Of a stretch of 64,000 nucleotides of DNA, positions 27,642 through 36,423 are shown one piece after another. How positions within the stretch are numbered: the first letter of the stretch is position 1; each line of letters opens with the position of its first letter. Source of the stretch: Parerythrobacter sp. (lineage in GTDB: Bacteria; Pseudomonadota; Alphaproteobacteria; Sphingomonadales; Sphingomonadaceae); NCBI GenBank assembly GCA_028289565.1, contig JANQPE010000053.1, positions 55,219 through 119,218 of the forward strand, written 5' to 3'. The position numbers and the translations under genes were made by a program. The notes under the pieces are model-generated. The model was not told the origin of the DNA. It worked only from the letters and a program-made list of their open reading frames with translations, and ran no database searches.

Positions 27642-30007
27642 CACGCCGTCTCCCGTTCGCGGCACAGCCGCCAGATCTTCTCCGGCGAGGCGGGCATTTC
27701 AACATGCGTCACGTCCAGTGCATCGCACACCGCATTGATGATCGCGGGCGGAGAACCGATCGCGCCGGCCTCGCCACAGCCCTTCATGCCCAGCGGATTG
27801 CTCGGCGAGGGCACGCCGCTGAACACTAGTTTGTAATCGGGTAGGCCGCCGGCGCGCGGCATGCCATAGTCCATGAAGCTGGCCGACATTAGCTGGCCGG
27901 TATCGGGATCGTAAAGCGCGTTTTCCCACAGCGCCTGGCCGATCCCCTGCGTTACACCGCCATGGACTTGTCCCTCGACGATCATTGGATTGGCGACATT
28001 GCCGAAATCGTCCGCCGCGCAGAAGCTGGCGACATTGACCACGCCGGTATCGGGATCGATCTCGACCTCGCACACATAGACGCCGGCTGGATAGGTGAAT
28101 TCGGGCGGATCGAAGAAACTGCTGGCGACGAGGCCGGGTTCGATCTCGTCGGTCGGGAAGCCCGATGCGGCATGCGCGGCGAAAGCCATTTCGGCAAAGG
28201 CGATGGTGACGTTGCTGTCGGTGCTGGAAAAGATGCCGTCTTCGAACGAGATCGTATCGTAATCGACCTGCATCAGATGCGCGACGATCTGTTTGCCTTT
28301 TTCGACGATCCGGTCGCATGCGCGTAAGGTCGCGGACATGCCGACCGAAGCGCGCGAGCCGTAGGTTCCGGTGCCGGCCTGGATCCGGTCGGTATCGCCC
28401 TGGATCACCGAGACATTCTCGATCGGCACACCGAAACGGTCCGAAACGACCTGCGCGAATGTTGTCGCATGCCCCTGCCCATGCGAATGCGCGCCAGTCA
28501 GCACTTCGACGGTGCCGACGGGATGCACGCGCACCTCGGCCGATTCCCACATGCCTGCACCGCCGCCAAGCCGGGCAAGCTTGCCCGACGGACCGATTCC
28601 GCAGGCCTCGACATAGGCCGAAACGCCGATCCCGCGTAGCTTGCCCTTGGCCTTGCTTGCCGCCTTGCGGGTGGCAAAGCCATTATAATCGGCAAGGTCG
28701 AGCGCGGCGTCGAGCGACTTCTCGTAATCGCCCGAATCATATTCATAGACCAGCGGCGTCTGATAGGGGAAATCGCGGATGAAGTTGCGCCGACGAATCT
28801 CCGCCTGGTCGATCCCCAGCCTTTCGGCCGCGACATTGACGATCCGCTCGATTACATAAGCGGCCTCGGGTCGACCGGCGCCGCGATAGGCATCGACGGG
28901 GCAGGTGTTGGTATAGACCGCTCGTACCCGCGCATGAATCGCCGGGATCACATATTGGCCCGACAGCATGGTGGCATACATATAGGTTGGCACTAGCGAG
29001 CCCGAACCCGATAGATAGGCGCCGACATTGGCTTTGGTATCGACTTTCAGCGCGAGAAACCGTCCGTCCTCGTCGAGTGCCAGTTCAACATCGGTCAGAT
29101 GATCGCGGCCATGCGCATCGGTGAGGAAGGCCTCGTTGCGGTCGGCGGTCCATTTGACCGGCCCCTCGACCAGCTTGGCGGCGGCCGCCACGACAACTTC
29201 CTCCGGATAGTTATGCGCCTTGGACCCGAACCCGCCACCAACGTCAGGTGATACGATCCGCAGCTTGTGTTCCGCCGCCAGCCCGAACACCGCAGCATAG
29301 AACATCCGCATGCCGATCGGGTTCTGATGAGTCATGTAAATGGTCAACTGTTCGTCTGCCGCGTCCCAGCAGGCGTTGATCGCGCGCGGTTCGATTGCGT
29401 TGGGCACGAGGCGATTGTTGCGCAGGGTCAGCGGCACGCAGTGCGCCGCGCTCGCAAAGGCCTCCTCGGTCGCACTCTCGTCGCCCAATTCCCAGTCAAA
29501 GGCGAGATTGCCGGCAATATCCGGATGGATGTCGGCTGCACCGTCGCCAAGGGCATCGGTGATATCGGTAAGGACGGCCAGATCCTCGTAATCGACCATC
29601 ACCGCCTCGGCCGCATCGCGCGCCTGGTTTTGTGTTTCGGCGATGACCAACGCGACCGGCTCGCCGACATAGCGTACCGTGTCCATCGCTAGCGCATGGC
29701 GTATGCCGACCTTCATTGGCACACCATCGCGTGAAGTTATGGCCCAACCACACGGCAAGGGGGGAAGGCCGGTAGCGGCCAGTTCCTGCCCGGTTACGAT
29801 GCGCGTCACGCCCGGCATGGTGGCGGCGCCTTCGGTACCGATGCCGCTTATTTTCGCATGGGCGAAGGGGGAGCGCACGAAAGCGGCATAAAGCTGGCCC
29901 GGCAGGATCATGTCATCGACATATTTGCCCTTGCCGCGCAGGAAACGACCGTCTTCCTGCCGCTTGACCGACTGGCCGAACTTGGGTGCGGTGGCAGCGA
30001 CGTTCAT
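27641..30007 (-). CDS. Molybdenum hydroxylase large (Mo-pterin) subunit
   Basis: Start MNVAATAPKFGQSVKRQEDGRFLRGKGKYVDD; CPVDAYRGAGRPEAAY active-site loop; HGQGHATTFAQVV. Confidence 0.92.
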   Translation of the reverse strand: MNVAATAPKFGQSVKRQEDGRFLRGKGKYVDDMILPGQLYAAFVRSPFAHAKISGIGTEGAATMPGVTRIVTGQELAATGLPPLPCGWAITSRDGVPMKVGIRHALAMDTVRYVGEPVALVIAETQNQARDAAEAVMVDYEDLAVLTDITDALGDGAADIHPDIAGNLAFDWELGDESATEEAFASAAHCVPLTLRNNRLVPNAIEPRAINACWDAADEQLTIYMTHQNPIGMRMFYAAVFGLAAEHKLRIVSPDVGGGFGSKAHNYPEEVVVAAAAKLVEGPVKWTADRNEAFLTDAHGRDHLTDVELALDEDGRFLALKVDTKANVGAYLSGSGSLVPTYMYATMLSGQYVIPAIHARVRAVYTNTCPVDAYRGAGRPEAAYVIERIVNVAAERLGIDQAEIRRRNFIRDFPYQTPLVYEYDSGDYEKSLDAALDLADYNGFATRKAASKAKGKLRGIGVSAYVEACGIGPSGKLARLGGGAGMWESAEVRVHPVGTVEVLTGAHSHGQGHATTFAQVVSDRFGVPIENVSVIQGDTDRIQAGTGTYGSRASVGMSATLRACDRIVEKGKQIVAHLMQVDYDTISFEDGIFSSTDSNVTIAFAEMAFAAHAASGFPTDEIEPGLVASSFFDPPEFTYPAGVYVCEVEIDPDTGVVNVASFCAADDFGNVANPMIVEGQVHGGVTQGIGQALWENALYDPDTGQLMSASFMDYGMPRAGGLPDYKLVFSGVPSPSNPLGMKGCGEAGAIGSPPAIINAVCDALDVTHVEMPASPEKIWRLCRERETA

Positions 30008-30480
30008 GGTTGAGCCTCCATCTTCGCGGCGCCTTCGACGATCGCGGCGACGATATTCTGATAGCCGGTACAGCGGCACAGGTTGCCTTCGAGTTCGTGA
30101 CGCACCGTGGCTGCATCGGGCACATTGTGGCGGCGCGCGATATCGATCCCAATCATCACCATGCCGGGCGTGCAGAATCCGCATTGCAGCCCGTGATTGT
30201 CATGGAAGGCCTGCTGCATCGGATGAAGCGGCTCGCCGTCATCCGCCAGTCCCTCGATTGTGGTTACCGAACGGCCTTCAGCCTGCACGGCGAGCATGGC
30301 GCAGCTTTTGATCGCCTGACCCTCGATATGTACAGTGCAGGCTCCGCACTGGCTGGTGTCGCAGCCCATATGCGCGCCGGTGAGCCGCAGGTGGTCGCGC
30401 AACGCATGGATCAGCAGGGTGTTGTCGGCAACGTCCAGCTCGACGTCCTCGCCATTCACCTCAAGCGATATTTTGCCCAT
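30004..30480 (-). CDS. Molybdenum hydroxylase [2Fe-2S] subunit (CoxS-like)
   Basis: GCDTSQCGACTVHIEG and CGFCTPGMVM...CRCTGYQNIV. Confidence 0.95.
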   Translation of the reverse strand: MGKISLEVNGEDVELDVADNTLLIHALRDHLRLTGAHMGCDTSQCGACTVHIEGQAIKSCAMLAVQAEGRSVTTIEGLADDGEPLHPMQQAFHDNHGLQCGFCTPGMVMIGIDIARRHNVPDAATVRHELEGNLCRCTGYQNIVAAIVEGAAKMEAQP

Positions 30481-30550
30481 CGCACCTTCTCCCATATCGA
30501 TACTCGTCTTGCGCACGAACCTATGGCATGTCGAGCGTGATGCCAATACC

Positions 30551-30564
30551 CATCGATATCGATA
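30551..30564. promoter_or_regulatory. Near-perfect palindrome CATCGA-TA-TCGATA (site 3)
   Basis: Direct inspection; between divergent starts 30480(-) and 30595(+). Confidence 0.75.
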
Positions 30565-30594
30565 TATTATTCGCGATGCATAAGGAACACCTCG

Positions 30595-31161
30595 ATGATC
30601 GCGTGTGATCGCGTGACCGCAGTGCTGCTGGGTGCCGGATATTCGCGCAGGTTCGGCCCTGGCGACAAGCTCGTGCATCCGCTGCACGGTAGGCCGCTTG
30701 TTCGGCACGCCGCAGACAGGTTGGCGAAGATATCCTTCGCCGCGCATATTGCGGTGGCGAGGCGACCGGTCGCCTCGTTGCTGCCGCCGCCCTTCGAGGT
30801 GGTTATCAATCGCGAGCCCGAGCGCGGCCTGTCGCATTCGATCGCACTGGGCGTCGCGGCGCTGCATTCGCGTGATGTCGATGCGTGCCTGATCGCATTG
30901 GCCGATATGCCGTTCGTTCCGACCGCGCATTTTGAACGGCTGCTGGCCCAGTTCACCAAGGGTGGAGAAGACAGAATTGCCACCCGGTCTTGCAAGCGGG
31001 TGCAGGTACCCGCCATATTCGGACGCAGCCACTTTGACAGCCTGCTGGCACTGACGGGCGACAGCGGCGCGCGCGCATTGCTGCGCGATGCACCGAGCAT
31101 ACCATGCGAGGCCGCGCTGCTGGCCGATTTCGACCGGCCGGAAGATTTCCTGCAGGATTGA
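30595..31161 (+). CDS. MocA-like molybdenum cofactor nucleotidyltransferase
   Basis: VTAVLLGAGYSRRFGPGDKLVHPLHGRPLVRHA; LIALADMPFV. Confidence 0.85.
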   Translation: MIACDRVTAVLLGAGYSRRFGPGDKLVHPLHGRPLVRHAADRLAKISFAAHIAVARRPVASLLPPPFEVVINREPERGLSHSIALGVAALHSRDVDACLIALADMPFVPTAHFERLLAQFTKGGEDRIATRSCKRVQVPAIFGRSHFDSLLALTGDSGARALLRDAPSIPCEAALLADFDRPEDFLQD

Positions 31162-31178
31162 AGCGCTGCTTGACCGCC

Positions 31179-33095
31179 TCATTCCTTCGTCGCGAAGACC
31201 AGCAGCAGATTGCCCGCTTCGTGACTGTAGAGTCCGTAACCCGAATTCATGACGAGATGGCCGTCACCCACGGCCGCGCCCGGGCCTGACATGCTACCGC
31301 CGCGTCCGTCCATTCCATTGACGGTATCGAACGGGCGCGCGGTGTTGAATTGCCACAGGCGCTTGCCGTTCTTGCGATCATAGGCGCGAATCCAGCCATC
31401 CATGTGGCCGGCGATCACTGCGCCGGGGATCGCCGTGACGGCGGCGGAAATGCCCGGATCGCAGAACGGTCGGCCTTCTCCGCAAACATTGTCCTGCACC
31501 TGACTCCACAGCTTCTCGCCCGTACGGGCATCAATCGCATGCATGCCAGGGCGCGCCTTTTTCGGGTCGAGCACGTCACCATTGCGCGTGTTGTTCATGT
31601 CGTTGATCGGGACATAGACGGTGCTTCCCTGAACAGCCATGCCGAAATGCACCCCGCCCTGAATGCTGCCGCGTCCGACCTTGGTCTGCCATAGCACCTT
31701 GCCCTTGGCGTCGGGATCGAGTCCGTAGACCTTGCCGTTCTTGTGTCCGACGGCGAGCACCTGTTTGCCTCCGCCAAGATCGATCAGCAGGGGCGAGGAA
31801 GAATGGTCGAAATCGGGTCCGCGTTCCTCGGGACAATTGGGGTTGTTTTCCATCATGCAGGCCACGTTCCAGGCATCGCCGCGGATCGTCTGGCGGTGCC
31901 ACAGGCGTCGCCCGGTATCGAGGTCGATTGCGAAAACCGAATCGCTGTTGCCGTCGGCAGGCGAGGAGTAGTTCTCACCGGTGCCGGTATAGAGCACGCC
32001 GCGTGCGGTATCGATCGTGGGGCTGATCCAGATCGGCGCGCCGGACGGAGCGTAGGAGACGCGCCCGTCCTCCTTGATCCGGCGCGGTTCCTCCTCAATG
32101 GCGAAGAACTGCCACTTCACCGCACCTGTCTCGGCATCGATCGCATCGAGATGACCGCGAAAGGTGCAGCATTCGTAGGCCGGATCGGCCGCCGGGATGA
32201 CTTCGAGCGAGGACACCGGTACGTAGAGCGTGCCGTCATGGAAGGCGGGCGTGCCCGTCAGCGTGGCACTGGGATGGTCGTCCATCCTGCGCGACCATTG
32301 CATATCACCGGTAAGGGCATCGAGCGCATAGAGCTTGCTGGTAAGATCGCCGAAATAGACCATCGGTTGCTGGCCATCGACAAGCACGATGCCGGTGCGC
32401 ACTTCGGCTGAAGCCTTGAATGTCCAGCGTGCGCATCCGGTTTCGAGATCGAAAGCATAGACTGTCCCGTCGTCGCTGCCGACGAAAGCCGCGCCGTAAC
32501 CGATGGCAGGCTGTGATCGCGCCTTGGTCGCGTTGGGGAAAGCATAGGCCCACTTCAATTCGAGATCGCCCAGATCACGCGCGGACAGTCCACCCAGATT
32601 CGCGGGGATGAAACGGCGCGTATCATGCCCCCAGCCGGTCTCGACAGACGGTTTTGCACGGTCGAAACGGGCCGCCGGGCCTTTACAGGCTACGGCATAT
32701 CTTACCTCGGGTAGGCCATCAGAGAGATCGACCCGCGTGATATATTCGGCGACACGCAGCTTCTCGTCATCCGAGAGCACTGCTCCCTGTTCGGCCATGA
32801 CGCCGCCGTTCAGCGCCGCGACTATGGATGCGGGCGACATCATCTCCAGCCACTGAAAATGCGGTGCCTTGGGCACAGTGCCATCGTGGCAAGAGGCGCA
32901 ATTCTCGGCGTAGAGCCTTGCTCCGGGCAGGCTGTCGCGATCGGCGATCAGTCCCTCGCCGGTGGCGAACTCGTCAGTCGAGCCGAGCGTTTCAGCCTCC
33001 GTTTCCTTGCTCCGGTCACCGCAAGCCGCAAGCATGATGTACATCGCTAACGCAGCGACGACCGGCTTAGAAATGCCCATCATAGTAGTCTCCAA
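31179..33095 (-). CDS. PQQ-dependent dehydrogenase with N-terminal cytochrome c domain (PVA-dehydrogenase-like lipoprotein)
   Basis: Lipobox-like LAACGDRS; CASCHDG near the N-terminus; repeated PQQ-type beta-propeller W motifs. Confidence 0.82.
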   Translation of the reverse strand: METTMMGISKPVVAALAMYIMLAACGDRSKETEAETLGSTDEFATGEGLIADRDSLPGARLYAENCASCHDGTVPKAPHFQWLEMMSPASIVAALNGGVMAEQGAVLSDDEKLRVAEYITRVDLSDGLPEVRYAVACKGPAARFDRAKPSVETGWGHDTRRFIPANLGGLSARDLGDLELKWAYAFPNATKARSQPAIGYGAAFVGSDDGTVYAFDLETGCARWTFKASAEVRTGIVLVDGQQPMVYFGDLTSKLYALDALTGDMQWSRRMDDHPSATLTGTPAFHDGTLYVPVSSLEVIPAADPAYECCTFRGHLDAIDAETGAVKWQFFAIEEEPRRIKEDGRVSYAPSGAPIWISPTIDTARGVLYTGTGENYSSPADGNSDSVFAIDLDTGRRLWHRQTIRGDAWNVACMMENNPNCPEERGPDFDHSSSPLLIDLGGGKQVLAVGHKNGKVYGLDPDAKGKVLWQTKVGRGSIQGGVHFGMAVQGSTVYVPINDMNNTRNGDVLDPKKARPGMHAIDARTGEKLWSQVQDNVCGEGRPFCDPGISAAVTAIPGAVIAGHMDGWIRAYDRKNGKRLWQFNTARPFDTVNGMDGRGGSMSGPGAAVGDGHLVMNSGYGLYSHEAGNLLLVFATKE

Positions 33096-33160
33096 TCACC
33101 TCAGCCCAGCCCACGAGCCTCGGTCCAGCCCGCAAAGGCCGTCGCAAACTTATAATTGAC

Positions 33161-33180
33161 TTATATCGAAATCGATATAA
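33161..33180. promoter_or_regulatory. Perfect palindrome TTATATCGA-AA-TCGATATAA (site 4)
   Basis: Direct inspection; between divergent starts 33095(-) and 33222(+); a degenerate half-site follows at about 33182-33197. Confidence 0.85.
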
Positions 33181-33221
33181 TCTATATCAATATAAATGGT
33201 CAACCCGGGGAGGATTTCGAC

Positions 33222-35597
33222 ATGCAGATGCGCAGCTATGCCCACACTATGACTACTGTAAGTGCGCTGGCGCTGTTTGCGGTAGCGGCTCCCGCACTGG
33301 CTCAGGACGCGCCCGACGGGGAAACGGCGCCAGAGGGCCGGGAAAGCACTGGCGGGTTCGAGACCATCATTGTTACCGCAAATCGCCGGGCGGAAGACGT
33401 TCAGGATGTTGCGATTCCCGTCACCGCGCTGAACGCAGAGCTGATAGAGCAGAAATTCAGCCGCGACCTGCTTGATCTCGGCAGTATCGCACCAAACCTA
33501 ATTGTCGACCCGATCCTAGGCAACGGCACTGCGGCCATCTCGATTCGCGGCATTCAGCTCAACGATGTCGAAAAAAGCTTCGACCCACCGGTCGGCGTGT
33601 TCCTCGACGGGGTCTATCTTGCTTCGACAACGGGCGCGTTGCTGAATGTATTCGATGCGGAAGCCGTGGAGGTATTGCGCGGTCCGCAGGGGACCCTGTT
33701 CGGGCGCAATACGATCGGCGGTCTGGTCCATGTGAGGCGCAACAGACCTACCGGTGAGTTGGGCGGCAAGCTTAGCGTCACTTATGGCCGGTTTGACCAA
33801 TTCGACATCAAAGGCGTCTTGAACCTGCCGGAAATCGGTGACGGCCTGATCAAGGCCAAGATTGCAGGCGTGCGCCTCGATGGCGGTGGCTATTTCTTCA
33901 ACGTCACACGCAACGAGAGAGAGGGCGACAATGATTTGCTCATGATCACGCCACAGATAACGATCACGCCTTCCCCCGATCTCGAGATCAATCTGACATA
34001 TGACTATATCGATGACGAGACTCCCACGCGCCCCATCACGTCGCTGACTGAAGCGAATCAGCTTTTCGGCGGACTGGGTGGATTGGGCGCGCCGGCCAGC
34101 GATGCCGACTTTCATCGCACCACGCGAACAGCCGATGCGCAACCTGCCAGCTTGAAGACCCATTCGATCACCGGCAACATCACGTATGAGTTTGGCGACA
34201 ATCACCAGTTGGTCGCAGTTCTGAACTACGCGGACACCAACGAAACGGCGATCCAGGAATTCGATGCCGTGGCGCCTGACCTTTTCCGCACAAGCCGCCC
34301 GCAACAGATCGACCAATTCTCGGCCGAGCTTCGTTATCAAGGCCAAATCGGCTCTGCCCAGGTTGTCGCCGGGCTGTATTATTTCGATAGCTCTTACAAC
34401 AACAATCAGCAGACCTTCTTCTTCGGTGGCGAAGTTCCGGGTACGGACTATCAGCAAAACGCGAAAAGCTATGCCGCTTTCGCACAGATCGATTGGGAAG
34501 TGGTCGACCGGTTGACCCTTACGCTAGGTGGACGTTTTCTGCGCGACGAGAAATCGGCCTGCGGAGGGACAGGCTTCGGCGCTCCTGATGCGCGGGACTA
34601 TAATAGTCCCGGTTCAATCTCTTTCGGCGATTGCAATGCCACGCGTGCGGCTTCTGCTGGGTTCGTACCCAATGTTGACGGTACGGAATCCTGGGAAAAG
34701 TTCACACCAAAAGTGGGCGTGAGCTACGACTTCGACAATGCCTTGCTGTACTTCAACTACTCCGAAGGTTTTCGTTCAGGAGGCTTCAATGGACGCGGTG
34801 ACAATATCACGGCGTTTGGTCCCTACAATCCAGAGACAGTCGACAACTTCGAGGCTGGCATCAAGAGCGAATGGCTCGACAATCGACTGATCTTTAATGC
34901 CTCAGCTTTCTACACCAAATACGATAACAAGCAGGAGGACGTTGTCTTCCCGGTGCTCGACGCGATGGGCAATCCGGTGGGCACGACTACGGTGGTGCAA
35001 AACGCCGCGAGCGTGACAATCCAGGGTATTGAGGTCGAAATGCGCGCTTTGCCGACAGACGGCCTGTCGGTGGGTCTGTCGCTCGGGCTTCTCGACGCAA
35101 ACTACGATGAATACAACGATGTCGGGACATTCCTGGATGGGCCGAATGCGGGCCAACTTGGCCCTATTGACCGGTCGGATTTCGTGCTGCGCCGCGCACC
35201 CGATATCACGGTGCAGGCCGACCTTGCCTATGAGTACGTGCTGAACAATGGCCATTCGCTGACATTCGCGACCGACTACCAGCTCAAGAGCGATTATTTC
35301 ATTGTTGCCAATAGCGTGAACACCCACACGATTGATAACACCCCTGTGAACCCGGGTGAGATCGACGGGTTTGGCCTTCTCAATGCGTCGCTCGCTTACA
35401 AGGCGGAAAACTTCAAGGTCTCGGTATTCGGGCGCAATCTTACGGGCGCGGATTACTTCCAGCACGCCCTTGATGTGGGAACGACCTTCGGTCGCACTGC
35501 CGCAAGTCCGCAGCCGATTCCGACCTTCTCGCTCTGGTCGTTCGGTACGATTAACGCACCAACGACCTACGGGGTCGAGTTCCAGGTCGAATTCTGA
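33222..35597 (+). CDS. TonB-dependent receptor
   Basis: Signal peptide MQMRSYAHTMTTVSALALFAVAAPALAQ; IIVTANRRAEDVQDV TonB-box; plug and C-terminal FQVEF. Confidence 0.92.
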   Translation: MQMRSYAHTMTTVSALALFAVAAPALAQDAPDGETAPEGRESTGGFETIIVTANRRAEDVQDVAIPVTALNAELIEQKFSRDLLDLGSIAPNLIVDPILGNGTAAISIRGIQLNDVEKSFDPPVGVFLDGVYLASTTGALLNVFDAEAVEVLRGPQGTLFGRNTIGGLVHVRRNRPTGELGGKLSVTYGRFDQFDIKGVLNLPEIGDGLIKAKIAGVRLDGGGYFFNVTRNEREGDNDLLMITPQITITPSPDLEINLTYDYIDDETPTRPITSLTEANQLFGGLGGLGAPASDADFHRTTRTADAQPASLKTHSITGNITYEFGDNHQLVAVLNYADTNETAIQEFDAVAPDLFRTSRPQQIDQFSAELRYQGQIGSAQVVAGLYYFDSSYNNNQQTFFFGGEVPGTDYQQNAKSYAAFAQIDWEVVDRLTLTLGGRFLRDEKSACGGTGFGAPDARDYNSPGSISFGDCNATRAASAGFVPNVDGTESWEKFTPKVGVSYDFDNALLYFNYSEGFRSGGFNGRGDNITAFGPYNPETVDNFEAGIKSEWLDNRLIFNASAFYTKYDNKQEDVVFPVLDAMGNPVGTTTVVQNAASVTIQGIEVEMRALPTDGLSVGLSLGLLDANYDEYNDVGTFLDGPNAGQLGPIDRSDFVLRRAPDITVQADLAYEYVLNNGHSLTFATDYQLKSDYFIVANSVNTHTIDNTPVNPGEIDGFGLLNASLAYKAENFKVSVFGRNLTGADYFQHALDVGTTFGRTAASPQPIPTFSLWSFGTINAPTTYGVEFQVEF

Positions 35598-35677
35598 GAG
35601 GAGCGACGCGGGCCGCACTTCTCTCACGGCCCGATCCTTCACTCCGGCATCTGTCGATGGGGGACAGAAGTCGATCC

Positions 35678-35705
35678 GGGCCCGGCAAGCGCCGGGCCCA
35701 TTTTT
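35678..35705 (+). terminator. Rho-independent terminator
   Basis: GGGCCCGGC-AAGC-GCCGGGCCC-A-TTTTT perfect 9-bp stem plus T-tract downstream of the TonB receptor. Confidence 0.92.
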
Positions 35706-36423
35706 CTTCAGTGGTCTGCGTGATAGCGCCACCTTCGTAGCCCGCTGCGACATGACCATCGCTCCTGAGCAGCGCGGAGGAGAAATTCCAGCCTCCAAAC
35801 ATCCGCAACCGAATTCGCGGCCCGGTCGAGGCATAAACCTCGCGTCGCGCAGGGCGCTTGGTGCAGATCGATACTGGTGCCTCAGCATTGAAGATGCAGG
35901 TTCTATGCTCACAGCTTGGAAGCTGTCACCGAGTTGCTCGACGCACAACAGTGGCGCGCACGCGCGACAACCCGCGAGGCCGTGCTCCGGTGCTCCGATT
36001 TGCAGGCGCTGATGTAGAAAATATGCTTAGAAATCTGGGAATTGATGCCGATGTGAATCGACTTGAGGTACGAGAAAATAGAAAAATTGGTTATTTATCA
36101 GTATAGTAGGCGCTCATTCGACAGGTGCGACAATCTGAATGAAACGGGCTGGCTTTACGGTTTGTGATCTGAAAACGGCCGTATCTGCAAGAATATGGGA
36201 GAATCTTATGGCTTTTGCGCAACACTATAATGTCTTATGCATGCCTCTATCACAATAAAGTCTTTTTCTTTCAATATCATGCGTTTTTTGCATGAGCATA
36301 TTCTGATAGTTAATTGGAAAACTCTTTCCTCACGTGAGAGGCTGATGCTGTTTCGTCATGGTGATTACGAATCGTCATGACATCAGGGCTGACCATACAT
36401 TTGATTGTATCGGAGGGACACAA

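Noticed and set aside
26856-30480. Form-I carbon monoxide dehydrogenase
   Set aside because: Large-subunit loop is AYRGAGR, not the AYxCSFR of form-I CoxL.
33516-34457. 313-aa minus-strand ORF
   Set aside because: Antisense to the TonB receptor; no domain features.
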